64,000 bases of DNA. Origin: Iris pallida. Taxonomy: Eukaryota > Streptophyta > Magnoliopsida > Asparagales > Iridaceae. A program made the translations under genes and the position numbers. Below the pieces are notes generated by a model. That model had not been told where the DNA came from, did not search any database, and saw only the letters and a program-made list of their open reading frames with translations. The DNA lies in assembly GCA_029216955.1 (NCBI GenBank), contig JANAVB010031417.1, positions 24,596,331-24,660,330 on the forward strand. Direction: 5' to 3'. Of this stretch, positions 23,175 to 34,067 are shown in pieces (positions within the stretch are counted from its first letter, which is position 1; every line of letters starts with the position of its first letter).

Positions 23175-26100
23175 ATGGATAATCAGTGGGTACTCCGATT
23201 TGAACAAAGAGAACCTCCTACTGAAGATCAACTAGTTCAAATTGATGTAGGAGAAAGCGAGTCACCTCATCCAATCTTTATCAGCAAGAATCTTCCAGAA
23301 GCAGATAAGCAGGAGTTGATTCTTCTTATTAAAGAATATATTGATATCTTTGCTTGGAGTTACGAAGACATGCCAGGTTTAGATCCTAAAATTGCTACTC
23401 ACAAATTGAACATTCTGCCTAATGCTAAACCAGTCAAACAGCAGCACGGCGATTCAAGCCTGAAATGATGGACGCGATCGATGATGAAGTCAAGAAGCTT
23501 ATCGCTTGTGGCTTTATTCGAGAAGAACAACATCCTGATTGGGTAGCTAACGTTGTTTCAGTTTTGAAGAAAATCGGCAAAGTTCGAGTCTGTATCGACT
23601 TTCGGGATCTTAATGAAGCATGTCCGAAAGATGAATTTCCTCTCCCTATCACGGACATCATGATTGACAATACCTGTGGGTTCAAGCGAATATCTTTTAT
23701 GGATGGATTCTCTGGATACAATCAGATCAAGATGAATCCCGAAGATGAAAAACACACATCTTTCCGCACTCCTCGGGGAGTCTATTGCTACACAGTGATG
23801 CCATTTGGTCTCAAGAACGCTGGTGCAACTTACCAACGAGCCATGAGTACCATTTTCAGAGAACATCTTCACAAGACTGTCGAATGTTATGTTGACGATA
23901 TTACTGTTAAAAGTCGTCTGAAAGAAGATCATATCCAAGATTTGAGAACAATCTTCAATCTCATGCATCAACATCAGCTCAAGATGAATCCCACCAAGTC
24001 ATTCTTGGGTGTCTCTAGTGGTAAGTTTCTCGGCTTCGTTATTACCTCTAAGGGTATACACGTGGATCCCGAGAAGATCAAAGCCATTCAAGAGATGCAA
24101 CCTCCACGCAACCTAAAAGAGCTACGAGGATTCCAAGGTCGACTTGCATACATCAGGAGATTTATTTCGAACTTGTCTGGACGCTGCAGACCATTCACTC
24201 AACTAATGAAGAAGGGTGTATCTTTTATTTGGACTGAAAAATGTCAACAAGCATTCGACGACATCAAACGATATCTCATGAACCCACCAGTCTTGGTGCC
24301 ACCAATCTCAGGTATTCCATTCTTAATGTACGTCCGTGCTATGGATCATTCATTGGGTGCTTTACTCGCCCAAAAGAATAAAGAAGGACATGAACAAGCC
24401 ATCTACTATCTCAGTCGTACTATGATTGGTGCTGAACACCGTTATAGTCTGGTTGAAAAAGAATGTCTAGCCCTTATGTTCGCTGTTCAAAAGACAAGGC
24501 ATTATATCATTGGTCAAACCATTCATGTTATATCCCGAGTCAATCCTCTTCGGGTACTGATGAAGAAGCCTAGCACACTCAACTCTCGGCTTACTACATG
24601 GGCCATTCTTCTAGCCCAATATGACATGGTATATGTTTCTCAAAAGTCTGTCAAAGGTCAAGCATTGGCGGATTTCTTGGCGGCTCATCCTGTACCAGAA
24701 ATATCCAAGCTTTACGATGAAATTTCAGACGAGACGTTGGAAGTCAACATGATCTCTGAAGAATTTCCAACCTGGCGTCTATTCTTTGACGGAGCATCCA
24801 GAATTGGACCCAATGGTGCTATTGTAGCAGGAGTTGGAGTTGTTCTCGTTTCTCCAGACGGATCAACTATCCAAAGAGCTTATTCTCTAGATGAATCATG
24901 TTCCAATAATGTGACAGAATACAATGCTCTACTTATCGGTCTTCAATTAGCCAAGCAATTGGACTTTGAATATCTCGAAGTTTACGGCGACTCTAAGCTG
25001 GTTGTCAACCAGGTTAGAGGAACTTATGAAGTCCGTCATCAAGATCTGGTACCTTACTTTGAAGCAGCAATCAACATGGCTATATCATTCAAAGCTTTCT
25101 TTATTGAATATGTACGCCGAGCTTGCAATACTGAAGCAGATGCCTTAGCCAATCTTGCAGCAGTCTTAGCCGTTCCCATCAGAAGACAACAAGTGGTGGT
25201 TATCTCTAATCGAGAATTGTTTTGTGTCGAAAACAATCGTAACATCGAGTTCAGTAATTTTGCTGAAATTAATATTATCAATAAAGATTGGAGAACTCCT
25301 TTCATCGACTTCGTGGTTCACGATATACTCCCCGAAGATCCTAAGGAAGCTACAAGTATTCGACGTCGATCTTTACGGTTCTACTACAATCAAACCACTA
25401 AGACTCTCTATCGACGGACTTATGATGGTCTCCTTCTACGCTGTCTAGCTGGTGAGGAAGCAAAACAGGTGTTACGTAAAGCTCACGACGGTGTCTGTGG
25501 AGCACATCAGCCTGGTCCTAAACTACAGGATCACATCCGAAGAATGGGTTACTACTGGCCCTCTATGGTATCAGATGCCATTGAATATGCAAGAAAATGT
25601 CGAGCCTGTCAAATCCATGCAGATTTCATTCATCAACCTTCAGAATTTCTACATCCGACAGCCGCTTCCTGGCCTTTCGAAGCTTGGGGCATGGATGTCA
25701 TAGGTCCTATTAATCCTCTTTCTTCTAGAGGACATCGGTTCATTTTATAACAGACTACTTCTCTAAGTGGGCTGAAGCTATACGCTTGGTTGAAGTCAAC
25801 ACCAGTAGTGTCATCAACTTCGTCAAACACCATGTCATTTATCGATTTGGTGTCCCTCGGCGAATCATTCATGACAACGGACCACAATTCATCAGCCAAA
25901 AATTCACCAGATTCTGTGATGATCACCGGATTGACAACGTCGCTTCGACCGCCTACAATTCTGCCGCTAATGGATTAGCTGAAGCTTTCAACAAAACTAT
26001 TATCAAGCTCCTCAAGAAGTTTGTATCTACTAACAAACGGAATTGGAGTGAAAAGCTTGGTGAATGTCTTTGGGCCTACCGAACTACGGTCCGCAACCCC

Positions 26101-26541
26101 ACAGGTTTTACGCCTTTCTCTTTGGTATATGGCTGTGAAGCTGTTCTTCCTCTGGAACTCCAAATTCCTTCTTTAAGGATTGTCATTGCTAATGAGCTCA
26201 CTACAGAGAACAATGATCTTCTTCGACTTCAAGAATTGGAGGCACTTGATGAGAAACGGTTAATGGCTCAACAACATATTGAGTTATACCAAGCTCGCAT
26301 TTCTAAGACTTTCAGCCGTAAAGTGAAGGTCAGAGCCTTTCAGCAAGGAGAACTTGTTTTAACAGTCAGACGTCCTATGACTATGACTCATATGAGTAAA
26401 GGTAAATTTGACGCAAAGTGGGAAGGTCCTTACATTATAAGCAAAGTCTTCTCAAATGGAGCTTATCAACTCTCAGAACTGGATGGACGAATTGCAATGA
26501 TGCCTATCAATGACAAGTTCCTTAAAAAGTACTATGTGTAA
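23175..26541 (+). pseudogene. Element C1 Pol: RT, two RNases H, integrase (Tat type), two frameshifts
   Basis: The N-terminal part reads FAWSYEDMPGL, typical of Tat and Athila RTs. A one-base frameshift near 23445 leads to the main frame (23465-25750). That frame holds RT (YVDD near 23890), RNase H 1 (about 24310-24540), a second RNase H (WRLFFDGAS at 24772 through ADALANLA at 25160) and the integrase HHCC finger (about 25480-25620). A second one-base frameshift at 25748, in the sequence RGHRFIL, moves to the frame ending at 26541. That frame contains the integrase D (HDNGPQF) and E (GLAEAFNK) and a C-terminal GKFDAKWEGPY domain. Protein-level damage is modest, but the element cannot make a complete Pol. 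Confidence 0.88.
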
Positions 26542-26621
26542 ATATAAATGCTTGTAAATCATCAGACAAGTTCAAGTTCATAAATAAAATTTTATTTCTT
26601 CATGAATGATAGTACATGATA

Positions 26622-26945
26622 TTAAGGAAGGTCACTATCATCCTTCTCTACATTTGGACGAGGACCACTGTTGTCCTTTTCAAAAACACGGTCAGCAAAA
26701 GAGCCGAGAACCTCGTTGCTGGAACCCACTAGAAACTTGCAAGCGGCCATCCTTATGGCTTCCTCTTCTTTGGTCCTTCCTGGTTCAAGCAGAAAGTCCA
26801 GGATGTCTCGTGGTAGCTTGGGTGCAGACGAACCTACGCCTACTTCTGCCTCCTTTGATTGAATTGGATCGACAAGACATTCTTCAGTGCCCTTCTCAAC
26901 CTTTGGGGCGAGATCAGCCTTCTTGGATGCATCTCCAGATGACAT
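26622..26945 (-). CDS. Short antisense ORF of element C1 with its own TATA box
   Basis: This 107-codon frame starts with MSSGDASKK on the strand opposite pol, 80 bases past the pol stop. It is highly charged, with no hydrophobic segment and no domain I recognise (KLPRDILDFLLEPGRTKEEEAIRMA looks helical). CTATAAATAG lies about 50 bases upstream of the ATG. It is convergent with pol and lies downstream of the large antisense gene on the same strand. C2 begins too far to the right to show whether a second copy exists. Confidence 0.5.
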   Translation of the reverse strand: MSSGDASKKADLAPKVEKGTEECLVDPIQSKEAEVGVGSSAPKLPRDILDFLLEPGRTKEEEAIRMAACKFLVGSSNEVLGSFADRVFEKDNSGPRPNVEKDDSDLP

Positions 26946-26992
26946 TTTTATGTTAGAAAAGAGAAAGTGCTACTTTCTGCCAAAATTTTGTT

Positions 26993-27002
26993 CTATTTAT
27001 AG
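26993..27002 (-). promoter_or_regulatory. TATA box of the short antisense ORF
   Basis: The minus strand reads CTATAAATAG about 48 bases before the ATG at 26945. It is identical in core to the TATA boxes of the large antisense genes at 32515 and 38825. Confidence 0.55.
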
Positions 27003-27017
27003 GCAAATAATGAAGCA

Positions 27018-27445
27018 ACACATCCACCCGACGGTTCATCCGTTCATTATCATCCGACGGTTCGTCCGTTCCTTCATCATTCAATCCACACGACGGTTCG
27101 TCCGTTCATTATCATCTGACGGTTCGTCCGTTCCTTCATCATTCAATTCACTTGACGGTTCGTTCGTTCATTACATTTATCCGATGGTTCACCCATTCAT
27201 ATTCGTTTGACGGTTCCCGTTCATTATCACCCGACGGTTCATCCGTTCATTATCATTTGACGGTTCCTCCGTTCATTATCACCCGACGGTTCGTCCGTTC
27301 ATTATTATCCAACGGTTCGTCCGTTTATTATCATCCGACAGTTTACCCGTTCATTCATCACCACTTGACGGTTCATCCGTTCGTTATTATCCATTTTGAC
27401 GGTTTATCCGTTCATTTCATCATTTGACGGTTTTCCGGTTCATTT
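27018..27445 (+). repeat. Array of ACGG-N5-CCGT mini-palindromes (C1)
   Basis: About fifteen units of about 25-30 bases have the type CCGACGGTTCGTCCGTTCATT. Each holds the inverted pair ACGG...CCGT around five bases. The array lies between the two antisense genes. A shorter array of the same unit (33622-33745) occupies the same relative place in C2. Confidence 0.9.
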
Positions 27446-27730
27446 CATATCCACATCAGCAACTTATCGTTTCGATTAAGTTGTCAATTGAGATAATGAT
27501 ATTCGGTATATTCTGCCACGTCCATATTATCTCTGAGCAGATATAATGAATATAATTATTTTCTATAAAATCATCAAGAAATATATCATATCTTGCACCT
27601 CTGAATATATTTTCTATCTCTATTATTTATATCTGAACAAGATATGCAACAAATAATGGAGCCACAGCAAAAATGTCTTTTATTAATTAAGATATGAGAC
27701 ATTACAAAAACATAAATACAAAATGTTCCA

Positions 27731-30700
27731 CTAAGACGGAGGTATTATCAGATTATCAATCTGCTGCTTTAGAGTCTGCAGCTGTTCTTCACGAGTGGAC
27801 ATCACCCTCCTTCTGGCCTTTTCCATCCCGGTTTCTTCATTGAAAGCAGGCATGGCCACCATTCGGCGAGTAATCTCAGTATTATGAGCTTTCACATACT
27901 CATCCCTCTCCTGAATCAGAGTATCGAATTGTTGAGTCGCTAGTTGATGATCAGCAACTTCATCTTCTAATTCCTTCTGGAGACGAGCAATCTCTGCCCT
28001 TAGCTCAGCAGCTCTCTTTTCTTTTCTCTCGGCCATCAAGGTTACTGATTCCAGCTTGGAGTTATATTCAGCAGATTTTGTAGAGAAGGCTTCCAAAAGA
28101 TTCTGGAGATTGACCCTTTCAATATCAGCTGCTTGAGCCAGTTGCTCGAATTCTGCTTGTACTAGAGATTCTACGTCTCCTTGGTTGAGCTCTTTGTAGC
28201 TTTTGATGGAAATCTCTAATTCATTCAAAATATGTTCCAGGAGAGTGGCTTGAGCTTTGTCACCTTGTTCTCTGATGGCTCTTATTAAGAGAGAGGTTGG
28301 ACCCCTAACCATAAAAAAATTAGTACCCTCTTTCTCCATCATTCTTTTTACTAGAGGTCCCAGAGATTCAAAAAAGCATCTGGTAAAAGATTGAATCACA
28401 AGATTATTCGTTGCTATAGCACCAGGAGTTGCAGCTACTCCTGTTGATGACGAGACCGTGGGACGTTCAATCTCTCGCGTCTGGACAGCGGACTCTTTGA
28501 ACAAAAGAGCTAAAGTGGAGCTAGTGGCCCCTCCTGGTTGTTCTTCTGCAAAAAGAAAAAATTGTCATTTTTTGCCTATTGTTTGCTATTGTCCAAGAAG
28601 ATTAAAGATGTAAATTATCTTACCATGGTTGAACCCAGCAATGAGCCTATCATCTGCTGGGGTAGACTCTGGCTGAGCAGAAGTAGCTTCAGCCATAACA
28701 GCTTGACTACTGCCCGCTTCAGAACCACAGGATAGATGATGACTGCTACTAACAACCACCGTCGTTATAGGCACTATGTCCGTGCACGTCGGAGGTGCTA
28801 GAAAAGTCTCAAGATCTGCAGGAAATACAAATAAAGACGTTAGCTATCAATCTATTTAAGAGGAGATTGCTAATTTCATTTTATACCTTGAGGATCAGTG
28901 GCGGGAGTTTCTTCCGGAGCTTCTTCATCTAATGCTTTTTCTGGAGATACTGTTACCTCAACATCCTTTTCAGGATTTAAGGCATCAGCAGCATTTTCTG
29001 GAACCGCAACATCCTTTTCAGGATTCAAGGTACCATCAACAGCATTAGGAGATATATGCTCTTCATCATCTCTTTCGAGATCTTGCATATATTCATCAAT
29101 ATTCTCAGACGAAGAGCTCTCTTCATCTTCATCTTCTTCTGGTGCATTCCCGCTGGTATTTGCAGCTTGGTCACAATAGTCATCCAGCGGGCTGTAACTG
29201 CAATCTTCTAGAGCCGCAATCACTTCGCGATCTTCCTCTTCGCGGAGGGTTCTAGGCGTAGGCGGAAGTTGAATCATCTCCGCAGCAGGTAGAAGAGAGT
29301 GTACAACATTTTGCTCTTCTTCCACAATACTTCCTCTGGGCTCTTCGGCCTCAGTTCTTGGATCAGGATCTTTCCTCTGCTTTTCTCTATGTTCTGGACT
29401 AGAAGTTTTATTCCTAGGCTCTGAAACAGGAGTGGGAGATGGCAAGGTTAATCCAGCTGCAGCATCCATTATTATTGAAGACAGGGCTCAATTTCTTCTT
29501 TGGGCCAACTTCTTTCTTTTCAGGGGCTTCTCAGGGCTCTCTATATTTACAGTCTCGACTTGTCTTTGGACAGAGGTCGGTGTAGTGGCCTCTTCTTGCT
29601 GGATTGTCTCGGCCAGCTGTCGAGATTGAGATCTAGTTGTAATCTTTTCAGAAGAATGATCTAAGATCAATTTCTTCTTTGTTGCTGGAGCAGGAGGCTC
29701 TTCTCTTCTCCTCCTTTTTGCTGAAGATTTGCCCACCTTCAAAGAGACACGTAGTGGCGCATTAACTTCTTGAGGGAACATAACATCCCTTGAAGCTTCC
29801 AAAGGTGCATCTTCTGGCTCATGTACTTCGTCATTTCCTATGAGCGACATGACGACTCCTTCCCTCTTCAATCTTGTTGAAGATGCGAAGCTATCCGTGA
29901 GGTTGAAATTCTCAGCAAAGGTGTTTGAAGATGTATAAAAAACTGAGTATGTAAACAGCATCCGAGGGCCATGATTGCTGTTTACAGGCATCGAGAACGT
30001 CGCTTTCGTATCTCGAGCATTATAATAAGCCCATGCTCGGGCCCCATCTATCAAATAACCCTTTTCCTGAAGACATGTGATAGCATTCCCCACATGGAAT
30101 TGGTCGTACCCGAACTATCGGGCAAATCGACTGGGGAGATACGGCTCTAAATAACATTCATCTTCAAACCGGTACACCAAATGGGACGGTCGAATTGTTT
30201 TCAACCACTCAAAAGCTGCACGGCTCAGAGGATGCATCTGCGAGTCAATCATATTTGTCCGCATTTGTTCGTAACCAGCAGGAGGATGGGTGCAATAAAA
30301 GTTCCATCCTTTACTCAAGTTTAGAGCATATCTACAATCTCTCAGAGCAGTAAATTTCCACTTGCTTTGAGAGTATCTCCTCAGGAAGCTGCCATCGACC
30401 GGTCCCATGCCGGGGTCTATCAAAGTGGGATGGTGAAGGAGCAACCACCCAAATAGATATGTATATGGTAATTCCAATCGTGGAAATTCTTTTTCACCCT
30501 TGGACTTCAGCATCAGATCGACGTATAGACGAAGACCAGCATTCAGCTTACAAGTCATTGCTGACAGAAGATCCATCTTATAGCCGAAGACTAATCTAAC
30601 GGCAGCAAAAAGAACTTCGCGATGGAAGCGATCTACAGCACTGGATCCCGGGACTACAAACCGACGGAGCCAATGTGTCAGAAACCCTGCTAATTGGGCT

Positions 30701-32417
30701 TCTTTTGACATCGGTCTATATCCTACTCTCAGATAACTTTCGAGAGTATCTCCTTTCTTCAAAGGAGGACATTGATAATCATCTTTCATCTCCTTATCAA
30801 AATTACCACTTTCTTCCATCAACTTCATCACTTCTGTGTTGCTCAATGGCTTAAAGAAATCAGGATAACATCTGTCATGTTCCTTGGTCTTTGGTTCTTG
30901 AATGTGGTTAAGGAACAGATAAGGTAGCCATTTCGAGGAATAGCAAGTGTTTGATGTAGCACTTTTATAGAACAGGGAACAAATTTTATAATGGCATAGC
31001 AGTTCCTCGAAGACTGCTACCATTTCTGCATTCTCTTTCCGGAGTCTGTCCAACTCATCATTGGTTGGAACAAATTCTTCATATGGGGCATCTCCCATTG
31101 GCAAGTAAGAGATGTACTTCATCTCATGGAGTGCAAAACCGATTTCTCCGCCGGGAGTCATGAAGGTCCCTGTTCTGTAATTATACCTCTCTGCTAAAGC
31201 CAAGAACAGGTGCGGGTTCGGAGCAAAACCATAGACAGTGGCATACACTGCTTGGTACAAGTTGATTTGCTGCAGTTCGCTTTCAAACTTAGTCAGAATC
31301 CAATTTGCTATGTAGCTCCATCTTTTAAAATCTGGATTCACCAATCCAGTTAGTCTGATGTCTTGCTCAGGATATCTTCCTTCGACTTTCGCAAACTCAT
31401 TTGTGAAAATTGTGGTTCTGACGGGCATTAACAAAGAAGAATTCTCCGACGGAATGCAATCGGGTTTCAGACCTCTCAACAAAATACTGTACCGCTCTGA
31501 GGAACTGTAAAACATATCCTTCTTACTGGGACCCTTCTTCACAAAAATTCTTCCTGGACGGACATCTTGGAACGGTGTAAGGTTCCATTCCATCTTCCTC
31601 GGATAGCTCGCATGAGAATACCGGGATAAGGGGAGGCAGCGTGGAACATTTGGTATTGAGAAAGATCTATCCGTCTGATGGACAATCCTTTCTTCCATCC
31701 TTGGTCTTGGTTGAGAACTTTTCTCAAAAGCTTCACCGAATAGGAATAAAGGTTTCTTGTGTATGACAGCATCTGCCGTTTCCAGAGGTTGTCCGTTCAT
31801 CAAACATTGCAGTGTTTTATTGTCTTGGGATATCAAAATGGCCTGACGGGAAGTCGGCAGATCATATTGTGGATAGTGCACATGTGACAAGTCTTCTATA
31901 TATTCTGATTCCGAAAGGGTCCCTACGAAGTTCTCGTATTCTGGGTCTTCTCTAGTATTAACTGCAACAGACAGAGAAAACAAAATTTTTCAGTATAAGT
32001 CAAAATCAAAGATTCAGGTTGCGCAATATCAGATTGCGCAAATAATCAGATTGCGCAAACAAACAGACATCAGTTTACGCTGACAAATCTCGCACAAATT
32101 AGCAAATTGTGCTGACTTTTGTCAGCGCAGTTCAACTGATTGCGCAGAGAGTCGTCCTTCATAAAAATGAAGGAATGAACTGATTTTGCAACCAAAACCC
32201 TAAAAAGGGTGGCGCAGTATGATCCTATCTCTAAAAAAAGATGGATTCCGAAAGGGACAGTGAAATCAAAACTCTAAAAAGAGTTTTTTTTATTAGGTTA
32301 ACTACCTATCATTGCTGGATGTGCAATTTCATGGCGAGAAGCTCGGTGCGCAACCCTAGTCGATGATTCGACGGGGGCCTTGCCCTTAGCGGCGGCAGAA
32401 GATCGTCGGGGAGCCAT
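27731..32417 (-). pseudogene. Antisense spliced gene of element C1, copy 1 (plant-mobile-domain-like plus coiled coil)
   Basis: I infer four exons on the minus strand: 32306-32417, 28887-31961, 28624-28815 and 27731-28545. All junctions are GT-AG and in phase 1 (donors ATAG|GTAGTT, CAAG|GTATAA, CATG|GTAAGA; acceptors GTTGCAG, TCCTGCAG, TTTTTGCAG). Joined, they give a protein of about 1,400 residues: a Lys/Ala/Arg-rich start (MAPRRSSAAAKGKAP); a large domain resembling the plant mobile (aminotransferase-like) domain (FLALAERYNYRTGTF..GEIGFALHEM); a basic and acidic low-complexity middle; and a C-terminal coiled coil. In-frame stops TAG (30115-30117) and TGA (29488-29490) break this copy. A TATA box lies about 100 bases upstream and AATAAA lies just past the stop codon. 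Its function is unknown. Tat elements are known to carry extra antisense ORFs. Confidence 0.75.
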
Positions 32418-32514
32418 TGAAATCGTTGAAGAAGAAAGAAAGGAAGAACTCAGAAGTTTTTTTTTTCAAGTGCACGAAGGAAGCAAGTAAAGAATACTTC
32501 AAAAGAATTGAAGA

Positions 32515-32526
32515 GCTATTTATAGC
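32515..32526 (-). promoter_or_regulatory. TATA box of antisense gene copy 1
   Basis: The minus strand reads GCTATAAATAGC, itself a palindrome, about 100 bases upstream of ATG 32417 and about 165 bases from the LTR start. The antisense gene thus has a promoter outside the LTR. Confidence 0.65.
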
Positions 32527-32689
32527 TTTTCAAAATCAAAACGACCGCCTTAGATTGCGCCTAAAAATGGGCTAAACCCTCAGATTGCGCAGACTGCTCA
32601 CTACGAGCGCAAATTGATTTCAAATTCAAAATTCAAAGTATTTCAAAATTTTGAATAAAATCAACTTTCGAAAACTTTGAAGGGGGTCT

Positions 32690-33621
32690 TGTAGGTCCTG
32701 AAAAAATTAAGTTGCACACATCAACAAAGTCAGAATATCAAGAAATACAATTTTCAGATGAACTGCGCAGACATCAGATTGCGCATCCTTCAGATTGCGC
32801 ACGATGGTTTGCATACAATTCCAAGCGCGCAGGCTGACGTGGCAGATCATCATCATTACCTGACACAAATCAAATCTTCTGACAGCTGATAGCGCGGAGA
32901 ACGAGGCGACCGTTCGTTTAATCGTGCAGCACGGCGCTCGAGGACAGCTGGCAGCGCAATCCAAGTTGGCGCAATCCATGTTGGCGCAATCCATTCCTGC
33001 GCAGTCCAAGTCTGCGCAATTCAGAACCAATACAATTCAGTGTGCGCGTTCTATCAACACAAATGAGAAAATACACGTAGCATTCATGCCATCAATTGCT
33101 CATTTCGTGGCAATTGTCTATGCACGATCATGCGTAATTCAATCAAAAGTTGCCATGTGTCCAAGACAGGTGGACCACGATCCAACAACTGCCTGCGCAG
33201 TCCACTGTTGCGCAATCCAATTGCTGCACAAATCATCCTGCGCAGTCCAGAATAACTGAAAGGTAGTTATTTCTCAGAACTCTATAAATAGAGTTTCAAT
33301 TCTCCATTCAAGGGGATCAATAATCAAAAATCAGAGATTAGATTATCAGACTTCAAAGTTCAGAGAGTTCAGGAGTTCTTGCCCAAGTGCTGCTGTATTC
33401 TTCCGAGGCTTTTGCCTTCAATCTCCGAGGCTTTTTGCTTTCAATTCCAGAGTTGTTTTCAACTTCAGAGGCTTCGTCTTTAGAGTTCACATCGTCCAAG
33501 GGATAAAGCAATCGTCATCTAGATTGGATTCCTAAAGTTGTACCATTCCCAGAATTCAAATTGTAATTTTTTTTACAAAGTTTGTATCAATAAAGTTCTT
33601 CAATTTTTGTTTTTGCAAACA
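32690..33621 (+). repeat. Element C1 3' LTR
   Basis: It begins TGTAGGTCC after the purine run GAAGGGGGTCT and ends GCAAACA. TATAAATA lies at 33283-33290 and AATAAA at 33589-33594, giving U3 of about 620 bases and a short U5. It is crowded with TGCGCA words (CAGATTGCGCA, GTGCGCAATC). It matches 39000-39898 with clear divergence, so the two are not the pair of one young element. Confidence 0.88.
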
Positions 33622-34067
33622 GTTCATTTATTATCACCTGACGGTTTATCCGTTCACATTCATCCGACGGTTCGCCCGTTCATTCATTATCACTTGACGG
33701 TTCATCCATTCATCATCATCCGACGGTTTATCCGTTCATTATGATGATTCATTTTCGTTCAATTTCATTTACATCAGTAACTTATCATCCTTGATTAAGT
33801 TATCTATTGAAATAATCATATTCGACAAATCATATTCTGCCACGTCCATATTACCTCTGAGCAGATATAATGAATATAATTATTTTCTACAAAATCATCA
33901 AAAAATATATCATGTCCTGCACCTCTGAATATATTTTATATCGCTATTATTTTATATTTGAATAAGATATGCAAGAAATAATAGAGCCACAACAAAATGT
34001 CTTTTATTGATTAATATTTAAGACATTACATAGCAAAAGAAAGACAAGAAGATACAAAAGGTTCTTT

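Larger units (their letters stand above)
22125..33621 (+). mobile_element. Element C1: right-hand part of a Tat-lineage Ty3/gypsy element
   Basis: It starts in the middle of coding sequence exactly where element A ends. The order is pre-pol ORF, pol with two RNase H domains, a short antisense ORF, a repeat array, a long antisense spliced gene, a polypurine tract (GAAGGGGG before 32690) and a 3' LTR (32690-33621). Dual RNase H (standard plus the acquired archaeal/plant-like one) is diagnostic of the Tat lineage (Ogre/Retand/Grande-type). The LTR and gag are expected left of the window, beyond element A. Confidence 0.85.
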
